Shown: positions 1 to 10,016, counted from the first letter of the stretch. The stretch is 64,000 nt of DNA from SLRI01 sp964576715 (GCA_964576715.1 CAZNWE010000010.1:1-64000), one strand, 5' to 3'. Translations and numbers: made by a program. The notes: generated from the sequence alone by a model not told the origin.

Positions 1-2
1 TG

Positions 3-2853
3 GGCGACGGGGTGCTCGCCTATTTCGGCTGGCCGGTGGCGCACGAGGACGAGGCCGAGCGGGCGGTGCGGGCCGGGCTCGCGGTGCGCGATGCCGTCGC
101 GCGCCTGGCCGGCGGCGGGGAGCCCCTGGCCTGCCGGATCGGCGTGCGACGGGGCTCGTCGTGGTCGGTGAGCTGATCGGCGAGGGGGTAGCACAGGAAC
201 AGACGGTGGTCGGCGAGACGCCCAACCCGGCGGCGCGGCTTCAGGCGCTGGCGGCACCGGGGCAGGTGGTGGTCGGCGAAGCGACCCGGCGGCTCTTGGG
301 CGCCGGCTTCGTCCTCGAGGATCTCGGGACGCAGGCCTTGAAGGGGATCGAGGGTGCGGTCAGCGCCTTCGCGGTCAGCGGCGAGCGGCTGCTGGCGAGC
401 CGCTTCGAGGGGCGGGCCACCGAGCTGCAGCCGATGGTCGGCCGCGACCAGGAGCTGGCGCTGCTCATGGAACGCTGGAGCCAGGCCGCTGCCGGCGAGG
501 GCCAGGCGGTGCTGCTGGTCGGCGAGGCCGGGGTCGGCAGGTCGCGGATCAGCCGGGCGCTGCTCGATGCGCTCGGCCCCGAGCCGCACACCCGCATCCG
601 CTACCAGTGCTCGCCCTACCACACCGGCAGTGCCCTCCGGCCGGTGATCCAGCAGCTGGGGCAAGCCGCTGGCCTGACCTCTGCCGACACGCTTGAGGCC
701 AAGCTGGACAAGCTCGAAGCCTTTGCTGCCAATGCCGGAACAGCGGCCGACACGGTGCCGCTGCTGGCCGAGCTTCTCGGTATCGATGGAGCCGCTCGGT
801 ACGGCAAGCTCGACATGAGTCCCCAGGCGCGACGGGTGCGCACGCTCGACGCCCTGACTGGCCAGTTGGTCGGGCTCAGTGCCCGACGGCCAGTGCTGGT
901 GGTGCTCGAGGATGCGCACTGGATTGACCCGACGACGCAGGAGCTGCTCCAACTCTGCCTCGAGGCCCTCGGTCAGGCGTGTGTGCTCGTTCTCGTGACC
1001 AGCCGTCCCGATCATCAGCCGGCGCTGGCCAGCCATCCACACGTCACGCGCCTGAGCCTCAACCGCCTGAGCCGGTCCGGTGCGGAGGCGATCGTCACAA
1101 GCCTCGGCGGGGCAAAGCTGCCGGCGGCGACCATCGACACGATCATCGCCCGCACCGACGGAGTGCCACTCTACGTCGAGGAGCTGACCAAGGCCGTGCT
1201 GGAGAGCGGCGATGTCGCGGTCCCGGCGAGCCTGCACAACTCGCTCATGGCCCGCCTCGACCGCGTACCGGGGTCAAGGAAGTGGCGCAAATAGCCGCCT
1301 GCATCGGCCGCGAGTTCGACTACGAACTCCTCGCCGCCGTCGCCCAGCATCCCGAGGCCGCACTCACCGATGCCCTCGACAAGCTGGCCACGGCCGAGCT
1401 CGTCTTCCGCCGCGGCACGCCGCCCGATGCCCGTTACACCTTCAAGCATTCACTGGTTCGCGATGCGGCATACGAAAGCCTGCTCATGACGAGGCGTCGC
1501 GCATTCCACGGCCGCATAGGCAGGGCGCTGGTCGAGAACACCGTCGCGCAACAAGACGTCGACCCGATGCTCGTCGCTCGCCATTTCCTGGCCGCCGACG
1601 ATCCGGCGAGCGCCGTCCCGCATCTGCTGCGCGGCATCGATACGGCCGTCGCCAGCGCGGCGGGTCCCGAAGCTCAGGAGACGATCCGCATCGGTCTCGC
1701 TGCTGTCGCGAAGCTTCCGCAGAGCAACGAAGCCACCGGATGGCAGGCAAAGTTTCACCTCATGTTGGGCGACTCCCTGCGCAACACGGACGGCACGGCT
1801 GCAGCGCAGACAGGGGAAGCCTTTCGGCGGGCCCGTCTCGCCTTTGCTCGGATCGGGGACGAGGACGGCCACGGGATGGCTCTCTTCGGCGCGTTTCTTT
1901 CTCACTTCAACGGCGCCCGCCTCGATCAGGCCGACGAGGTGGCTGGCCTCCTGCGGGCAATGCCAGCGCGCGGTGAGACATCGGCCGGGCATTGGCACCG
2001 ACACGAAGCGTCGGGGCTTGCGGAGTTTGTGCGTGGCCGGTTTGCGGCAGCAGTTCGTCACCTCGAAGCATTGCCCGACGCCGCCGGACCATACCCCTAC
2101 CGTCCTTCGGCAGGACTGGTTTACCTGCCGTGGTCCCTGTTCGTTCTAGGATATCCCGATCGCGCCTTCCGGCTGGACGAGGAGGCAATCGCGAGGGCCG
2201 CCAGCGTCGGTCGAAAGTTCGAGCTCGCCGCTTCGCTCGGCAACGGCTGCTACCTGCCACAGCTCGGCGGTCGCCTTGAGCTATTGGCGGAGCGCGCCAC
2301 TTGCTGCATCGAGCAACGCCAGCAGGTACATCTTAAGATTTGGCAAGCAATCGGATCGGTGTTCCTCGGCTGGCTTGCCGGTCGTGACGGCGATTTCGAA
2401 CGGGGCGACGCGCTTGTGGAGCCGGCCTTGAGAGCGCTCTACGCGGCCTCACATCGTATCGAGCACGGTTATCTCTCCAGCCTGCGTGCCGACCTACTTC
2501 GGCAGGCCGGCCGCGTCGTGGAGGCACGCACTGTCCTCGAGCAATCGCTCGCCGAGGATTCGGCAACCGGCGAGCAATGGTTCGATGCCGAACTGCACCG
2601 GATGCTAGGCGCCGGCGCAGATAGTGTTACGGCAGCCGAACACCATTTTGCGGCAGCGCTGGACCTCGCTCGGCAGCAACAGGCGAAGCTATGGGAGCTG
2701 CGGGTCTCCCGCGACCTCGCCCGGCTCTGGGCCGAGCGCGGCGAGCGGCAACGGGCGCTGGACCTTCTCGTCCCGGTCTACGACTGGTTCTCCGAGGGCT
2801 TCGCCACGCCGGACCTCCTTGAGGCCAAGGCGCTCCTGGACGCGCTGCGCTGA
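3..2853 (+). pseudogene. Class III cyclase / AAA ATPase / TPR signalling protein, 5'-truncated, two frameshifts
   Basis: The frame open at base 3 encodes the end of a nucleotide-cyclase domain (GDGVLAYFGWP, then CRIGV). The AAA part follows in a second frame, with a Walker A (GEAGVGRSR, near 520-546) and a Walker B-like VLVVLEDAHW (near 895-924). A third frame from about 1274 to 2853 gives a helical, TPR-like C-terminus. Each frame change fits one missing G: GTG-GCG is read as GTGCG at 146-147, and the G run at 1270-1273 is one base short. Adding both bases back gives one continuous protein of the family that couples an adenylate/guanylate cyclase to an ATPase and TPR sensor. It could be a true pseudogene, but two identical-type indels also fit sequencing error. 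The 5' end lies outside the window. Confidence 0.8.
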
Positions 2854-2875
2854 AGGCGGGCCGACCCTTGCGCTC

Positions 2876-2893
2876 TTGTCACGGCATCGTCAC
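2876..2893 (+). promoter_or_regulatory. Possible PhoB box upstream of ABC binding-protein gene
   Basis: TTGTCAC and TCGTCAC are direct half-sites separated by 4 bases, an 11-base period. This matches the layout of the PhoB box (CTGTCAT, 4 bases, CTGTCAT) with 1-2 mismatches per half. It lies about 49 bases before the start codon at 2942. If real, it would put the transporter under phosphate-starvation control. The assignment is by pattern only. Confidence 0.35.
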
Positions 2894-2941
2894 AAACCGG
2901 GTCTACCCAGCGGGCTGAACCCCAGCCGGAGGACCTCCCCC

Positions 2942-3934
2942 ATGCGCCTCAGCCGCCGGGTGCTGCTCGCCAGCGCCGCCGTTTTGCCGCTGCTCGTCAC
3001 CGCCGCCGATGTGCTCGCCGCTTCGGGCGAACTGACGCTCTACACCAGCCAGCCCAACGAGGATGCCCAGGCGACGGTCGACGCGTTCACCGCGCTCTAT
3101 CCCGATGTCGAGGTCACCTGGATCCGGGACGGCACGGTCAACGTCATGGCCAAGCTCAGGGCCGAGATCGCAGCCGGTGCGCCGGAAGCCGACGTGCTAC
3201 TGATCGCCGACACGGTGACCATGGAGAGCCTGAAGCAGGAGAACCTGCTCATGGCCCACCCCGATGCCGACGTCGCGGCCTATGACGAGGGCCTCTATGA
3301 CGCCGACATGACCTATTTCTCGACCAAGCTGATCACCACCGGCATCGTCTACAACAACGAGGCGCCCACGGCGCCCACCTCGTGGAAGGACCTCGAGGAC
3401 CCGCAAATGCAGGGCCTGATCGCCATGCCGAGCCCCTTGACCTCGGGGGCGGCGCTGATCCATGTGGCCACTATGGTCGACCTTCCCGATTTCGGCTGGG
3501 CGCATTTCGAGGCTTTGGAGAAGAACGGCGTGCAGCCGCAAGGTGGCAACGGCGCCGTCTTCCAGGCCGTGGCCGGCGGCGAGAAGCTCTATGGCGTCGT
3601 CATCGACTACCTGCCGATCCGCGAGGCCGCCAAGGGCTCGCCGGTCACCTTCGTCTTCCCCGAGGAGGGGGTGAGTGCCGTGACCGAGCCCGTGGCGATC
3701 CTCTCCTCCACCGACAACCCGGAAGCTGCCAAGGCCTTTGTCGACTTCCTCCTCTCGGCCGAGGGCCAGGCATTGGCCGCGTCCCAGGGCTACCTCGCAG
3801 CACACCCCGACGTGGCGTCGCCCGAGGGGTTTCCGCCGCTCGCCGAGATCACCCTCCTGCCGTTCGACGCGGCGAAGGCGCTCGCGAATGACACCGCCTA
3901 CAAGGAGCGCTTCAGCGAGCTCTTCGGCGGCTGA
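2942..3934 (+). CDS. ABC transporter periplasmic binding protein, iron(III)/2-aminoethylphosphonate type
   Basis: This 330-residue protein starts with an export signal (MRLSRRVLLASAAVLPLLVTAADVLAA). The mature chain opens with GELTLYTSQPNEDAQ and contains ADVLLIADTVTMESLK, as in the FbpA/PhnS group of solute-binding proteins. It should capture its ligand in the periplasm and deliver it to the permease encoded immediately downstream, which overlaps its 3' end by 47 bases. The group contains both ferric-iron and aminoethylphosphonate binders, and the ligand cannot be decided from sequence alone. The possible Pho box upstream favours a phosphorus compound. The ATG at 2942 is chosen because it begins the signal peptide; the open frame extends much further upstream without protein-like sequence. 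No ATPase gene is adjacent. Confidence 0.85.
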   Translation: MRLSRRVLLASAAVLPLLVTAADVLAASGELTLYTSQPNEDAQATVDAFTALYPDVEVTWIRDGTVNVMAKLRAEIAAGAPEADVLLIADTVTMESLKQENLLMAHPDADVAAYDEGLYDADMTYFSTKLITTGIVYNNEAPTAPTSWKDLEDPQMQGLIAMPSPLTSGAALIHVATMVDLPDFGWAHFEALEKNGVQPQGGNGAVFQAVAGGEKLYGVVIDYLPIREAAKGSPVTFVFPEEGVSAVTEPVAILSSTDNPEAAKAFVDFLLSAEGQALAASQGYLAAHPDVASPEGFPPLAEITLLPFDAAKALANDTAYKERFSELFGG

Positions 3935-5663
3935 GCCCGGGCCCGAACGCCTGATCTTTCGCAAGCCCGGGGGGGACAGCCTGGCTCTCGGGCTTGCTGT
4001 CTTGCTGGTCGGCACGCTCTGCCTGCTGCCGCTGCTGCGCCTCGTCGTCGAGGCTATCGCACCCGGCGGGACGCTCGATCTCGCCACCGCCGAGCGCGTG
4101 CTGGCCAGGGGCTCGACCTGGCGGGCGACCTGGCGGACCCTCGATGCCGGCCTCGTCTCGATGCTGGTTTCGCTGCTGCTCGGCACGCTCATGGCGTTCC
4201 TGGTCGCGGTGACCGACATCCGCTGGAAGGCAGCCCTGGTCTTCGCCTTCATGCTGCCGTTGATGATCCCGCCGCAGATCACCGCCCTCGCCTGGATGCA
4301 GCTGACCGGCGCCTCGAGCCCGCTCCTGAAGGCCCTCGGCATCGCGCCGGCGCCCGGCACGCCCAACCCGCTCTACACCCGCGAAGGCCTGATCCTGCTC
4401 CTGGGTGTGCAGCACGCGCCCCTGGTCTTCATCACCGTGGCGGCGAGCCTCAGGCGCATGTCGATGGAACTCCTGGACGCAGCGCTCCTGGCGGGCGCCT
4501 CGCGCCTCCAGGCCGTCCGCCATGTGCTGCTGCCGCTGCTCGCCCCGGCGCTGGTGGCCGGCGGTGCCTTGGCCTTCGTCTCGGCGATCGGCAATTTCGG
4601 CATCGCTGCCATGATCGGCATCCCGGCCCGCCACACGCTGCTGCCCGTGCTCATCTACGAGCGGCTCGCCAGCTTCGGTCCGACCGTGCTCGCCGAGGTG
4701 GCCGTGCTCGCGGTCATCGTCGGCAGCCTGGCGCTCTTCGGCGTGCTGCTGCAGCGCTGGCTTCGATCACGACGCGACGTCACGCTCGATGGTGTCGGCG
4801 GCAAGCCCCTCCACCTGCCGCTCGGCCGCTGGCGACCGGCCGCCGAGGCGACCGCCTGGCTGCTCCTCGCCGTGATCCTGGTCTTGCCGCTCATGGCCCT
4901 CCTCGCCACCGCACTGACGCCGGCGGCGGGGGTCCGGCTGACGCTCGAGACCTTCACCCTGGGCAATTTCCACGAGGTCCTGCTCCGCCAGGACGTCACC
5001 CGCCGCGCCTTTGCCAACAGCACGGTCTTTGCCGGCACCGCCGCCCTCGTCCTGGCGCTCCTCGCCATCCCGCTCGCCTACCTGATCGCCTGGCGCCCGA
5101 GCCGGGTCACGGCGACCATCGACACGCTGGCCGAGCTGCCCTATGCGCTGCCCGGCGTGGTGCTGGCGGTCGCCATGATCATGTTGTTCCTGAAGCCCCT
5201 GCCGGTCCTCGGCGTCTCGCTCTACGGCACCAGCCTGATCATCATCCTGGCCTACCTCGCCGCCTTCCTCACCCTGGCACTCAGGCCGACACTCGCCGGC
5301 ATGGCGCAGCTCGAGCCGGTCATCGACGAGGCGGCCCAGCTCGACGGTGCCGGCCTCCTCGACCGGCTGCGCTACGTCCTCTTGCCGCTGGTCGGGCCCA
5401 TGGCGGCCGCAGGCGGCATCCTCGTCTTCATGACCGCCTTCAACGAGCTCACCGTCTCCGCACTCTTGTGGACCAGCGGCACCGAGACCCTGGGTGTGGT
5501 CGTCTTCAACCTCAACGATTCCGGCTACACCGCACTCGCCGCCGCGGTCGCCTGCCTCGCGGTCGTGGCGATCCTCGCGCTGATGCTGCTGGCGCAGTGG
5601 CTGGACCGGCGAAGCGGCCTCGGCATCCTGCCGTGGAGCGACGGGCGATCCAAAAATCCGTAA
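3888..5663 (+). CDS. ABC transporter permease, two fused modules (FbpB/ThiP type)
   Basis: A hydrophobic protein of about 590 residues contains two tandem binding-protein-dependent permease modules. Each carries the cytoplasmic EAA-type loop that contacts the ATPase: ELLDAALLAGASRL in the first half and DEAAQLDGAGLLDRL in the second. Around 12 membrane segments are expected, as in iron(III) and phosphonate importers. It overlaps the binding-protein gene, implying co-transcription and a shared substrate. The true start is uncertain: ATG 3888 is the closest standard codon, but the recognisable protein begins near ERLIFRKPGG (about 3945). The partner ATPase is not next to it, so it must come from elsewhere in the genome. 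Confidence 0.85.
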   Translation: MTPPTRSASASSSAAEPGPERLIFRKPGGDSLALGLAVLLVGTLCLLPLLRLVVEAIAPGGTLDLATAERVLARGSTWRATWRTLDAGLVSMLVSLLLGTLMAFLVAVTDIRWKAALVFAFMLPLMIPPQITALAWMQLTGASSPLLKALGIAPAPGTPNPLYTREGLILLLGVQHAPLVFITVAASLRRMSMELLDAALLAGASRLQAVRHVLLPLLAPALVAGGALAFVSAIGNFGIAAMIGIPARHTLLPVLIYERLASFGPTVLAEVAVLAVIVGSLALFGVLLQRWLRSRRDVTLDGVGGKPLHLPLGRWRPAAEATAWLLLAVILVLPLMALLATALTPAAGVRLTLETFTLGNFHEVLLRQDVTRRAFANSTVFAGTAALVLALLAIPLAYLIAWRPSRVTATIDTLAELPYALPGVVLAVAMIMLFLKPLPVLGVSLYGTSLIIILAYLAAFLTLALRPTLAGMAQLEPVIDEAAQLDGAGLLDRLRYVLLPLVGPMAAAGGILVFMTAFNELTVSALLWTSGTETLGVVVFNLNDSGYTALAAAVACLAVVAILALMLLAQWLDRRSGLGILPWSDGRSKNP

Positions 5664-5747
5664 AGGCGGCAGTGCGGCGGCTTGCCGGGAGGTCGCGACA
5701 GCTGCAGCGGCGGACGCATCGGTCGGCGGCAGGCGGCTCTCTGCCGT

Positions 5748-6173
5748 CTAGCGCACCACCATCACCGAGACCGGGGCGTGGAGCATCACCTGCTGGGCGT
5801 TGGGGGCGATCAGCTTGTCGCGGCGCGCGGGCTTGTGGGACGAGATGACGATGAGGTCGGCCTTCACCTCGTCGGCGACGCGGCAGATCTCGCTGTAGAT
5901 GCGGCCGTGCGCGGTGATGAACTGGTGCTTCAGCCCTTCCGGCAGATGCGGCTCGACCACCTTGTGCAGGGCCGCCTTGGCGTGGGCCAGCGCCTTCGCC
6001 TCGAAATCATCGGGAAAGAAGCTGGCGACCAGGCTCGAGCCGTAGTCCGGGACCACGGTCATGATGTGCAGCATCGCCCCTTCGGCGGTCGCCAGCCTGA
6101 TCGCGGTGGGCAGGGCGCGCTCCCAGGAGCCTTTGCTGTCGGGGTCGATGGCGATCAGGATGTGCTGGTACAT
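5748..6173 (-). CDS. Universal stress protein (UspA family)
   Basis: The 141-residue protein begins MYQHILIAIDPDSKGSWERAL, the usual first strand and helix of UspA folds, and ends in HAPVSVMVVR. The C-terminal ATP-binding signature (G-2X-G-9X-G-S/T) is not recognisable: the segment reads SSHKPARRDKLIAPNAQQ, so it may belong to the non-ATP-binding class. It lies 10 bases downstream of the TRAP permease gene on the same strand. TRAP operons sometimes include a Usp, as teaD does in the ectoine TeaABC system, where it modulates transport; a similar role is inferred here. ATG 6173 is preferred over an upstream codon because it begins the domain. Confidence 0.88.
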   Translation of the reverse strand: MYQHILIAIDPDSKGSWERALPTAIRLATAEGAMLHIMTVVPDYGSSLVASFFPDDFEAKALAHAKAALHKVVEPHLPEGLKHQFITAHGRIYSEICRVADEVKADLIVISSHKPARRDKLIAPNAQQVMLHAPVSVMVVR

Positions 6174-6183
6174 CGAGGCCTCC

Positions 6184-8790
6184 TCAGGCCGCGGCCCGGG
6201 CGGGACCACCGGCGGCGCGCCGCTTGAGCCGGTTGCGCTGGATCGCGATCAGGCCGGCGAGCACGAGTAGCGTCGGGATGAAGATCCAATAGCGATGCGG
6301 CTGCGGCAGGGGCTCGCGGACGACCAGGATCTCCTGATCCCAATCGAGGCCAGCCGCCTGCGCCGCGCTGTCGAAGGCCACGTTGTCGATGATCGTGCGC
6401 CCGTCCTGCTCGATCAGCTCGATGCCCATCGCCTGGACCCGCGCCTCGCCGGTGGCCCCCTCGGCCACCGCGACCAGCGTCGCGAACTCCACCGGGTCGC
6501 CGAACGGGCCGATGCCCGAGATGCGGATCTGCAGACTGGTGCCGGGGTCGACCTTGCCGACGACCTCGACGAAGGAATCGCCGCCGCGCGCCTCGAAGGG
6601 CGGGTAGATCATGTCCATCCAGAAGCCCGGCCGGAACAGCGAGAAGGCGATCAGCAGCATGATCGGGATTTCCCAGATGCGGCAGCGGTCGACGAACCAG
6701 CCCTGCAGCGCCGCGGCAAAGACCAGCATGGCGATGGTGGCGATGACGAAGACCAGGATCCCCTCCAGCCACCCCACCCCGATCAGCAGCAGGGCCGGGT
6801 TGTAGATGAAGAGGAACGGCAGGGCCGCGGTGCGCATGCTGTACCAGAAGGCGACCACGCCGGTCTTGATCGGATCGCCGCCCGAGACGGCGGCAGCGGC
6901 GAAGGAGGCGAGGCCGACGGGCGGCGTGACGTCCGCCATGATGCCGAAATAGAAGACGAAGAGGTGCACCGCGATCAGCGGCACCAAGAGGCCCGACTGC
7001 GCCCCGAGCGAGACGATGACCGGCGCCAGGAGTGCCGAGACGACGATGTAGTTGGCGGTGGTCGGCAGGCCCATGCCGAGGATCAGCGACAGGATGGCGG
7101 TCAGCAGGAGGATCGCTACCATGTTGCCGCCGGAGAGCACCTCGACCACCTCGGCCAGTGCCGAGCCGACCCCGGTCTGGCTCACCGCCCCCACGATGAT
7201 GCCGGCGGTGGCGGTGGCCACGCCGATGCCGATCATGTTGCGCGCCCCGGCAACCAGGCCCTGCAGCAAATCGTCGAAACCGCGGCGCGCCGCACCGACG
7301 AAGCCGCCCCGGCCGCGGAACAGCGCGCTGAGCGGGCGTTGGGTCACCAGGATGAAGATCATGAACAACGTGCCGTAGAAGGCCGAGAGCCCGGGCGACA
7401 GCCGCTCGACCATCAGGCACCAGACCAGGACCACCACCGGCAGGATGAAGTGCAGGCCGGCCTTCACCGTCGGGCCGGGCTCGGGCAGGGTGATGGTCTG
7501 GTCGTTCGGATCGTCGATCGTGAGCTCGGGATAGCGGGCAGCGAAGGCCAGCAGCGCCACGTAGGCGACCAGAAGCCCGAGTGCGATGATCCAGTTGGCA
7601 CTCGGCCCGAAGGCCGGGCGCAGCCAGCCGAGGCCGTAAAAGACGGCGAAGGAGACGGCACAGATGGCGGCGATGCCGAAGGCGAGACCGATCAGGCGGC
7701 GGAGGAAGGGCGGCGGCTCGTAGGCCCGCGGCAGCCCTTCCATGCCGGCCTTCAAGGCCTCGAGATGGACGATGTAGACCAGCGCGATGTATGAGATCGT
7801 GGCCGGCAGCAATGCGTGCTTGACCACCTCGAAATAGGGAATGCCGACATATTCGACCATCAGGAAGGCGGCGGCCCCCATCACCGGCGGCATGATCTGG
7901 CCGTTGACCGACGAGGCCACTTCCACCGCACCGGCCTTCTCGGCGGAGAAGCCGACCTTCTTCATCAGCGGGATGGTGAAAGTGCCGGTGGTCACCACGT
8001 TGGCGATGGACGAGCCGGAGATCAGCCCGGTCATCGCCGAGGAGACGACGGCCGCCTTGGCCGGCCCGCCGCGCATGTGGCCCATCAGCGAAAACGCCAC
8101 CTTGATGAAATAGTTGCCAGCACCGCCCTTGTCCAAGAGGGCACCGAAGAGGACGAACAGAAAGACGAAGCTGGTCGAAACGCCGAGCGCTATGCCAAAG
8201 ACGCCGGACGTGGTGATCCAATGGTGATTGACCACCTCGCCCAGGCTGTTGCCGCGATGGGCGATGATGTTGGGCATGTAGGGCCCGAAGAAGGTGTAGA
8301 CGAGGAAGATCGAGGCGACGACGGCGAGCGCCGGCCCGAGGGCTCGACGGGCGGCTTCGAGCAGCAGCACCATGCCGATCACCGCCGCCACGTAGTCCTG
8401 GGTGATCGGGGCGCCGACGCGACTCGAGATGCCTTGGTAGAAAATATAGAGATAGGCGGCGGCGAGGGCGCCGAGCCCGGCCATGATCCAGTCCTGGATC
8501 GGGATGTAGTGGCGCGGGCTGCTGGCCAGGGCGGGGTAGCTGGTGAACGCGAGGAAGACCGCGAAAGCCAGGTGGATCGAGCGGGCCTCGGTGCTGTTGA
8601 AGACGCCGAAGCGCAGCATGAACGGCAGCGGCGAGGCGATCCAGAGCTGGAACAGCGACCAGGCCAGGGCGGTACTGAACAGCACATAGGCGGCGATGCC
8701 GGCGGGATTGCGCGCCCCGGTGTCGGCGGCGGCGACCAAGTCGTCGAACTCGGTCGAAGCCGCGCCGCCCCGCTCCGTGTCCGCTGCCAT
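6184..8790 (-). CDS. TRAP transporter fused permease (DctQ-DctM) with C-terminal DUF3394 region
   Basis: The 868-residue membrane protein fuses the small (DctQ-like) and large (DctM-like) TRAP subunits, the usual partner form for TAXI binding proteins. DctM hallmarks include SGSSIANVVTTGTFTIPLMKK, GLPTTANYIVV and DVTPPVGLASFAAAAVSGG. The C-terminus (EARGGDSFVEVVGKVDPG to DNVAFDSAAQAAGLDWDQ, then one last membrane segment) matches the DUF3394/PDZ-like tail seen in such fusions. It imports an organic solute using an ion gradient. ATG 8790 is chosen over 8817 because GGGGAGG sits just upstream. The gene lies between the TAXI receptor and the Usp on one strand; the substrate is unknown. Confidence 0.93.
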   Translation of the reverse strand: MAADTERGGAASTEFDDLVAAADTGARNPAGIAAYVLFSTALAWSLFQLWIASPLPFMLRFGVFNSTEARSIHLAFAVFLAFTSYPALASSPRHYIPIQDWIMAGLGALAAAYLYIFYQGISSRVGAPITQDYVAAVIGMVLLLEAARRALGPALAVVASIFLVYTFFGPYMPNIIAHRGNSLGEVVNHHWITTSGVFGIALGVSTSFVFLFVLFGALLDKGGAGNYFIKVAFSLMGHMRGGPAKAAVVSSAMTGLISGSSIANVVTTGTFTIPLMKKVGFSAEKAGAVEVASSVNGQIMPPVMGAAAFLMVEYVGIPYFEVVKHALLPATISYIALVYIVHLEALKAGMEGLPRAYEPPPFLRRLIGLAFGIAAICAVSFAVFYGLGWLRPAFGPSANWIIALGLLVAYVALLAFAARYPELTIDDPNDQTITLPEPGPTVKAGLHFILPVVVLVWCLMVERLSPGLSAFYGTLFMIFILVTQRPLSALFRGRGGFVGAARRGFDDLLQGLVAGARNMIGIGVATATAGIIVGAVSQTGVGSALAEVVEVLSGGNMVAILLLTAILSLILGMGLPTTANYIVVSALLAPVIVSLGAQSGLLVPLIAVHLFVFYFGIMADVTPPVGLASFAAAAVSGGDPIKTGVVAFWYSMRTAALPFLFIYNPALLLIGVGWLEGILVFVIATIAMLVFAAALQGWFVDRCRIWEIPIMLLIAFSLFRPGFWMDMIYPPFEARGGDSFVEVVGKVDPGTSLQIRISGIGPFGDPVEFATLVAVAEGATGEARVQAMGIELIEQDGRTIIDNVAFDSAAQAAGLDWDQEILVVREPLPQPHRYWIFIPTLLVLAGLIAIQRNRLKRRAAGGPARAAA

Positions 8791-8880
8791 CCGCACCTCC
8801 CCGGGCCGCCCGACCATCGCCGCTCCCTAAACCGTCATTGCCGGCCCCGCTCGGCTCGCCCACCAGCCGGCAGGCGCCCG

Positions 8881-8910
8881 GCAACGCGTCGCCACTGGGC
8901 GGCGCGTTGC
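8881..8910 (-). terminator. Intergenic stem-loop between TAXI receptor and TRAP permease genes
   Basis: GCAACGCGTCGCC (8881-8893) and GGCGGCGCGTTGC (8898-8910) form a 13-bp stem with one G-U-type mismatch and a 4-base loop. It starts 17 bases after the receptor stop codon and has no T-run. Such hairpins often protect the upstream binding-protein message and give partial readthrough into the permease, which fits the excess of receptor needed over permease. The stem is seen directly; the role is inferred. Confidence 0.6.
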
Positions 8911-8927
8911 CACTTGGGGCCTGGGGC

Positions 8928-9899
8928 TCACTCGATCCAACCGCGCTCGCGATAATAGCGCGCCGCCCCGTCGTGGAGCGGGGCCGAGAGACCGTAGGAG
9001 ATCATCTCCGCCTCGTTCAGGTTGGCGAAGGCCGGGTGTAACCCCTTGAAGCGATCGAAGTTCTCGAACACCGCCTTGACCACCTCGTAGATGATCTCGT
9101 CGTCGACCGTGGCCGGTGCCACGAACGTCGCCATGACGCCGAAGGTGGTGATGTCCTCGTCGGTGCCGCGGTACATGCCGCCTGGCACTGTCGCCCAGGC
9201 GTAATAGGGCCGGCCCTCGACCAGACCCCTGATCTCGGGCGTTTCGACCGAGATCAGCCGCGCCTCGGTCGTCGTCGTCGCCTCCTGGATCGAGCCGTTG
9301 GGATGGCCGACGGTGAAGATGATGGCGTCGACATTGTTGTCGCCCAACGCTGCCGCCTGCTCGGCCGATTGCAGCTCGGACGCGAGGGCGAAATCGTCGA
9401 GGCTCCAGCCCATGGCCTCCATCACCACGTCCATCGTGGCGCGCTGCCCGGAGCCCGGATTGCCGATGTTGACCCGCTTGCCGACGAGGTCGGTGAAGCT
9501 CTCGATGCCGCTGTCCTGCCGGGCGATGACGTTGAACGGCTCGGCATGCACCGAGAACACGGCGCGCAGGTCCTCGAACGGGCCTTGCTCCTCGAACTGC
9601 GAGGTGCCGTTATAGGCGTGGAACTGCCAGTCCGACTGGGCGACGCCCATCTCCAGCGCACCCTCGCGCATCGCGTTGAGGTTGGCGATCGACCCGCCGG
9701 TCGACGGGGCGGTGCAGCGAATGCCGTGCTGGGCTTGGCCGCGATTGACCAGACCGCAGATCGACTGGCCGACGACGTAGTAGACACCGGTCTGCCCGCC
9801 GGTGCCGATGGTGATGAACTTCTCCTCCTGGGACACGGCAGGGTTGCCGAGACCGAGCAACAGAGCGAGGGCGGCGACAGCGCCCAGATTCTTCCGCAT
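8928..9899 (-). CDS. TRAP transporter solute receptor, TAXI family
   Basis: The 323-residue protein has a signal peptide (MRKNLGAVAALALLLGLGNPAVSQ) followed by FITIGTGGQTGVYYVVGQSICGLV, the signature opening of TAXI receptors. Further matches are CTAPSTGGSIANLNAMREG and VGKRVNIGNPGSGQRATMD. It should bind its ligand in the periplasm and hand it to the fused permease encoded downstream. ATG 9899 is preceded by GGGAGGAAGG and begins the signal peptide, so it is preferred over the ATG at 9920. First gene of the receptor / permease / Usp operon. Glutamate-like ligands are known for some family members, but the ligand here is not determined. Confidence 0.93.
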   Translation of the reverse strand: MRKNLGAVAALALLLGLGNPAVSQEEKFITIGTGGQTGVYYVVGQSICGLVNRGQAQHGIRCTAPSTGGSIANLNAMREGALEMGVAQSDWQFHAYNGTSQFEEQGPFEDLRAVFSVHAEPFNVIARQDSGIESFTDLVGKRVNIGNPGSGQRATMDVVMEAMGWSLDDFALASELQSAEQAAALGDNNVDAIIFTVGHPNGSIQEATTTTEARLISVETPEIRGLVEGRPYYAWATVPGGMYRGTDEDITTFGVMATFVAPATVDDEIIYEVVKAVFENFDRFKGLHPAFANLNEAEMISYGLSAPLHDGAARYYRERGWIE

Positions 9900-10016
9900 T
9901 GCCTTCCTCCCGATAGACATTGCCTCGACTATAGGCGGCGACCCTCGACTGTCAAAGTCGGCGGCAACGCGCCGCCGCACACCCGCGACCGGGTGCCGGG
10001 GCCGCCGAGCGGGCGA

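Noticed and set aside
6295..7794. Long plus-strand open frame opposite the TRAP permease gene
   Set aside because: Gln/Asp/Arg-rich composition typical of an antisense shadow; the minus-strand product is a clear TRAP permease.
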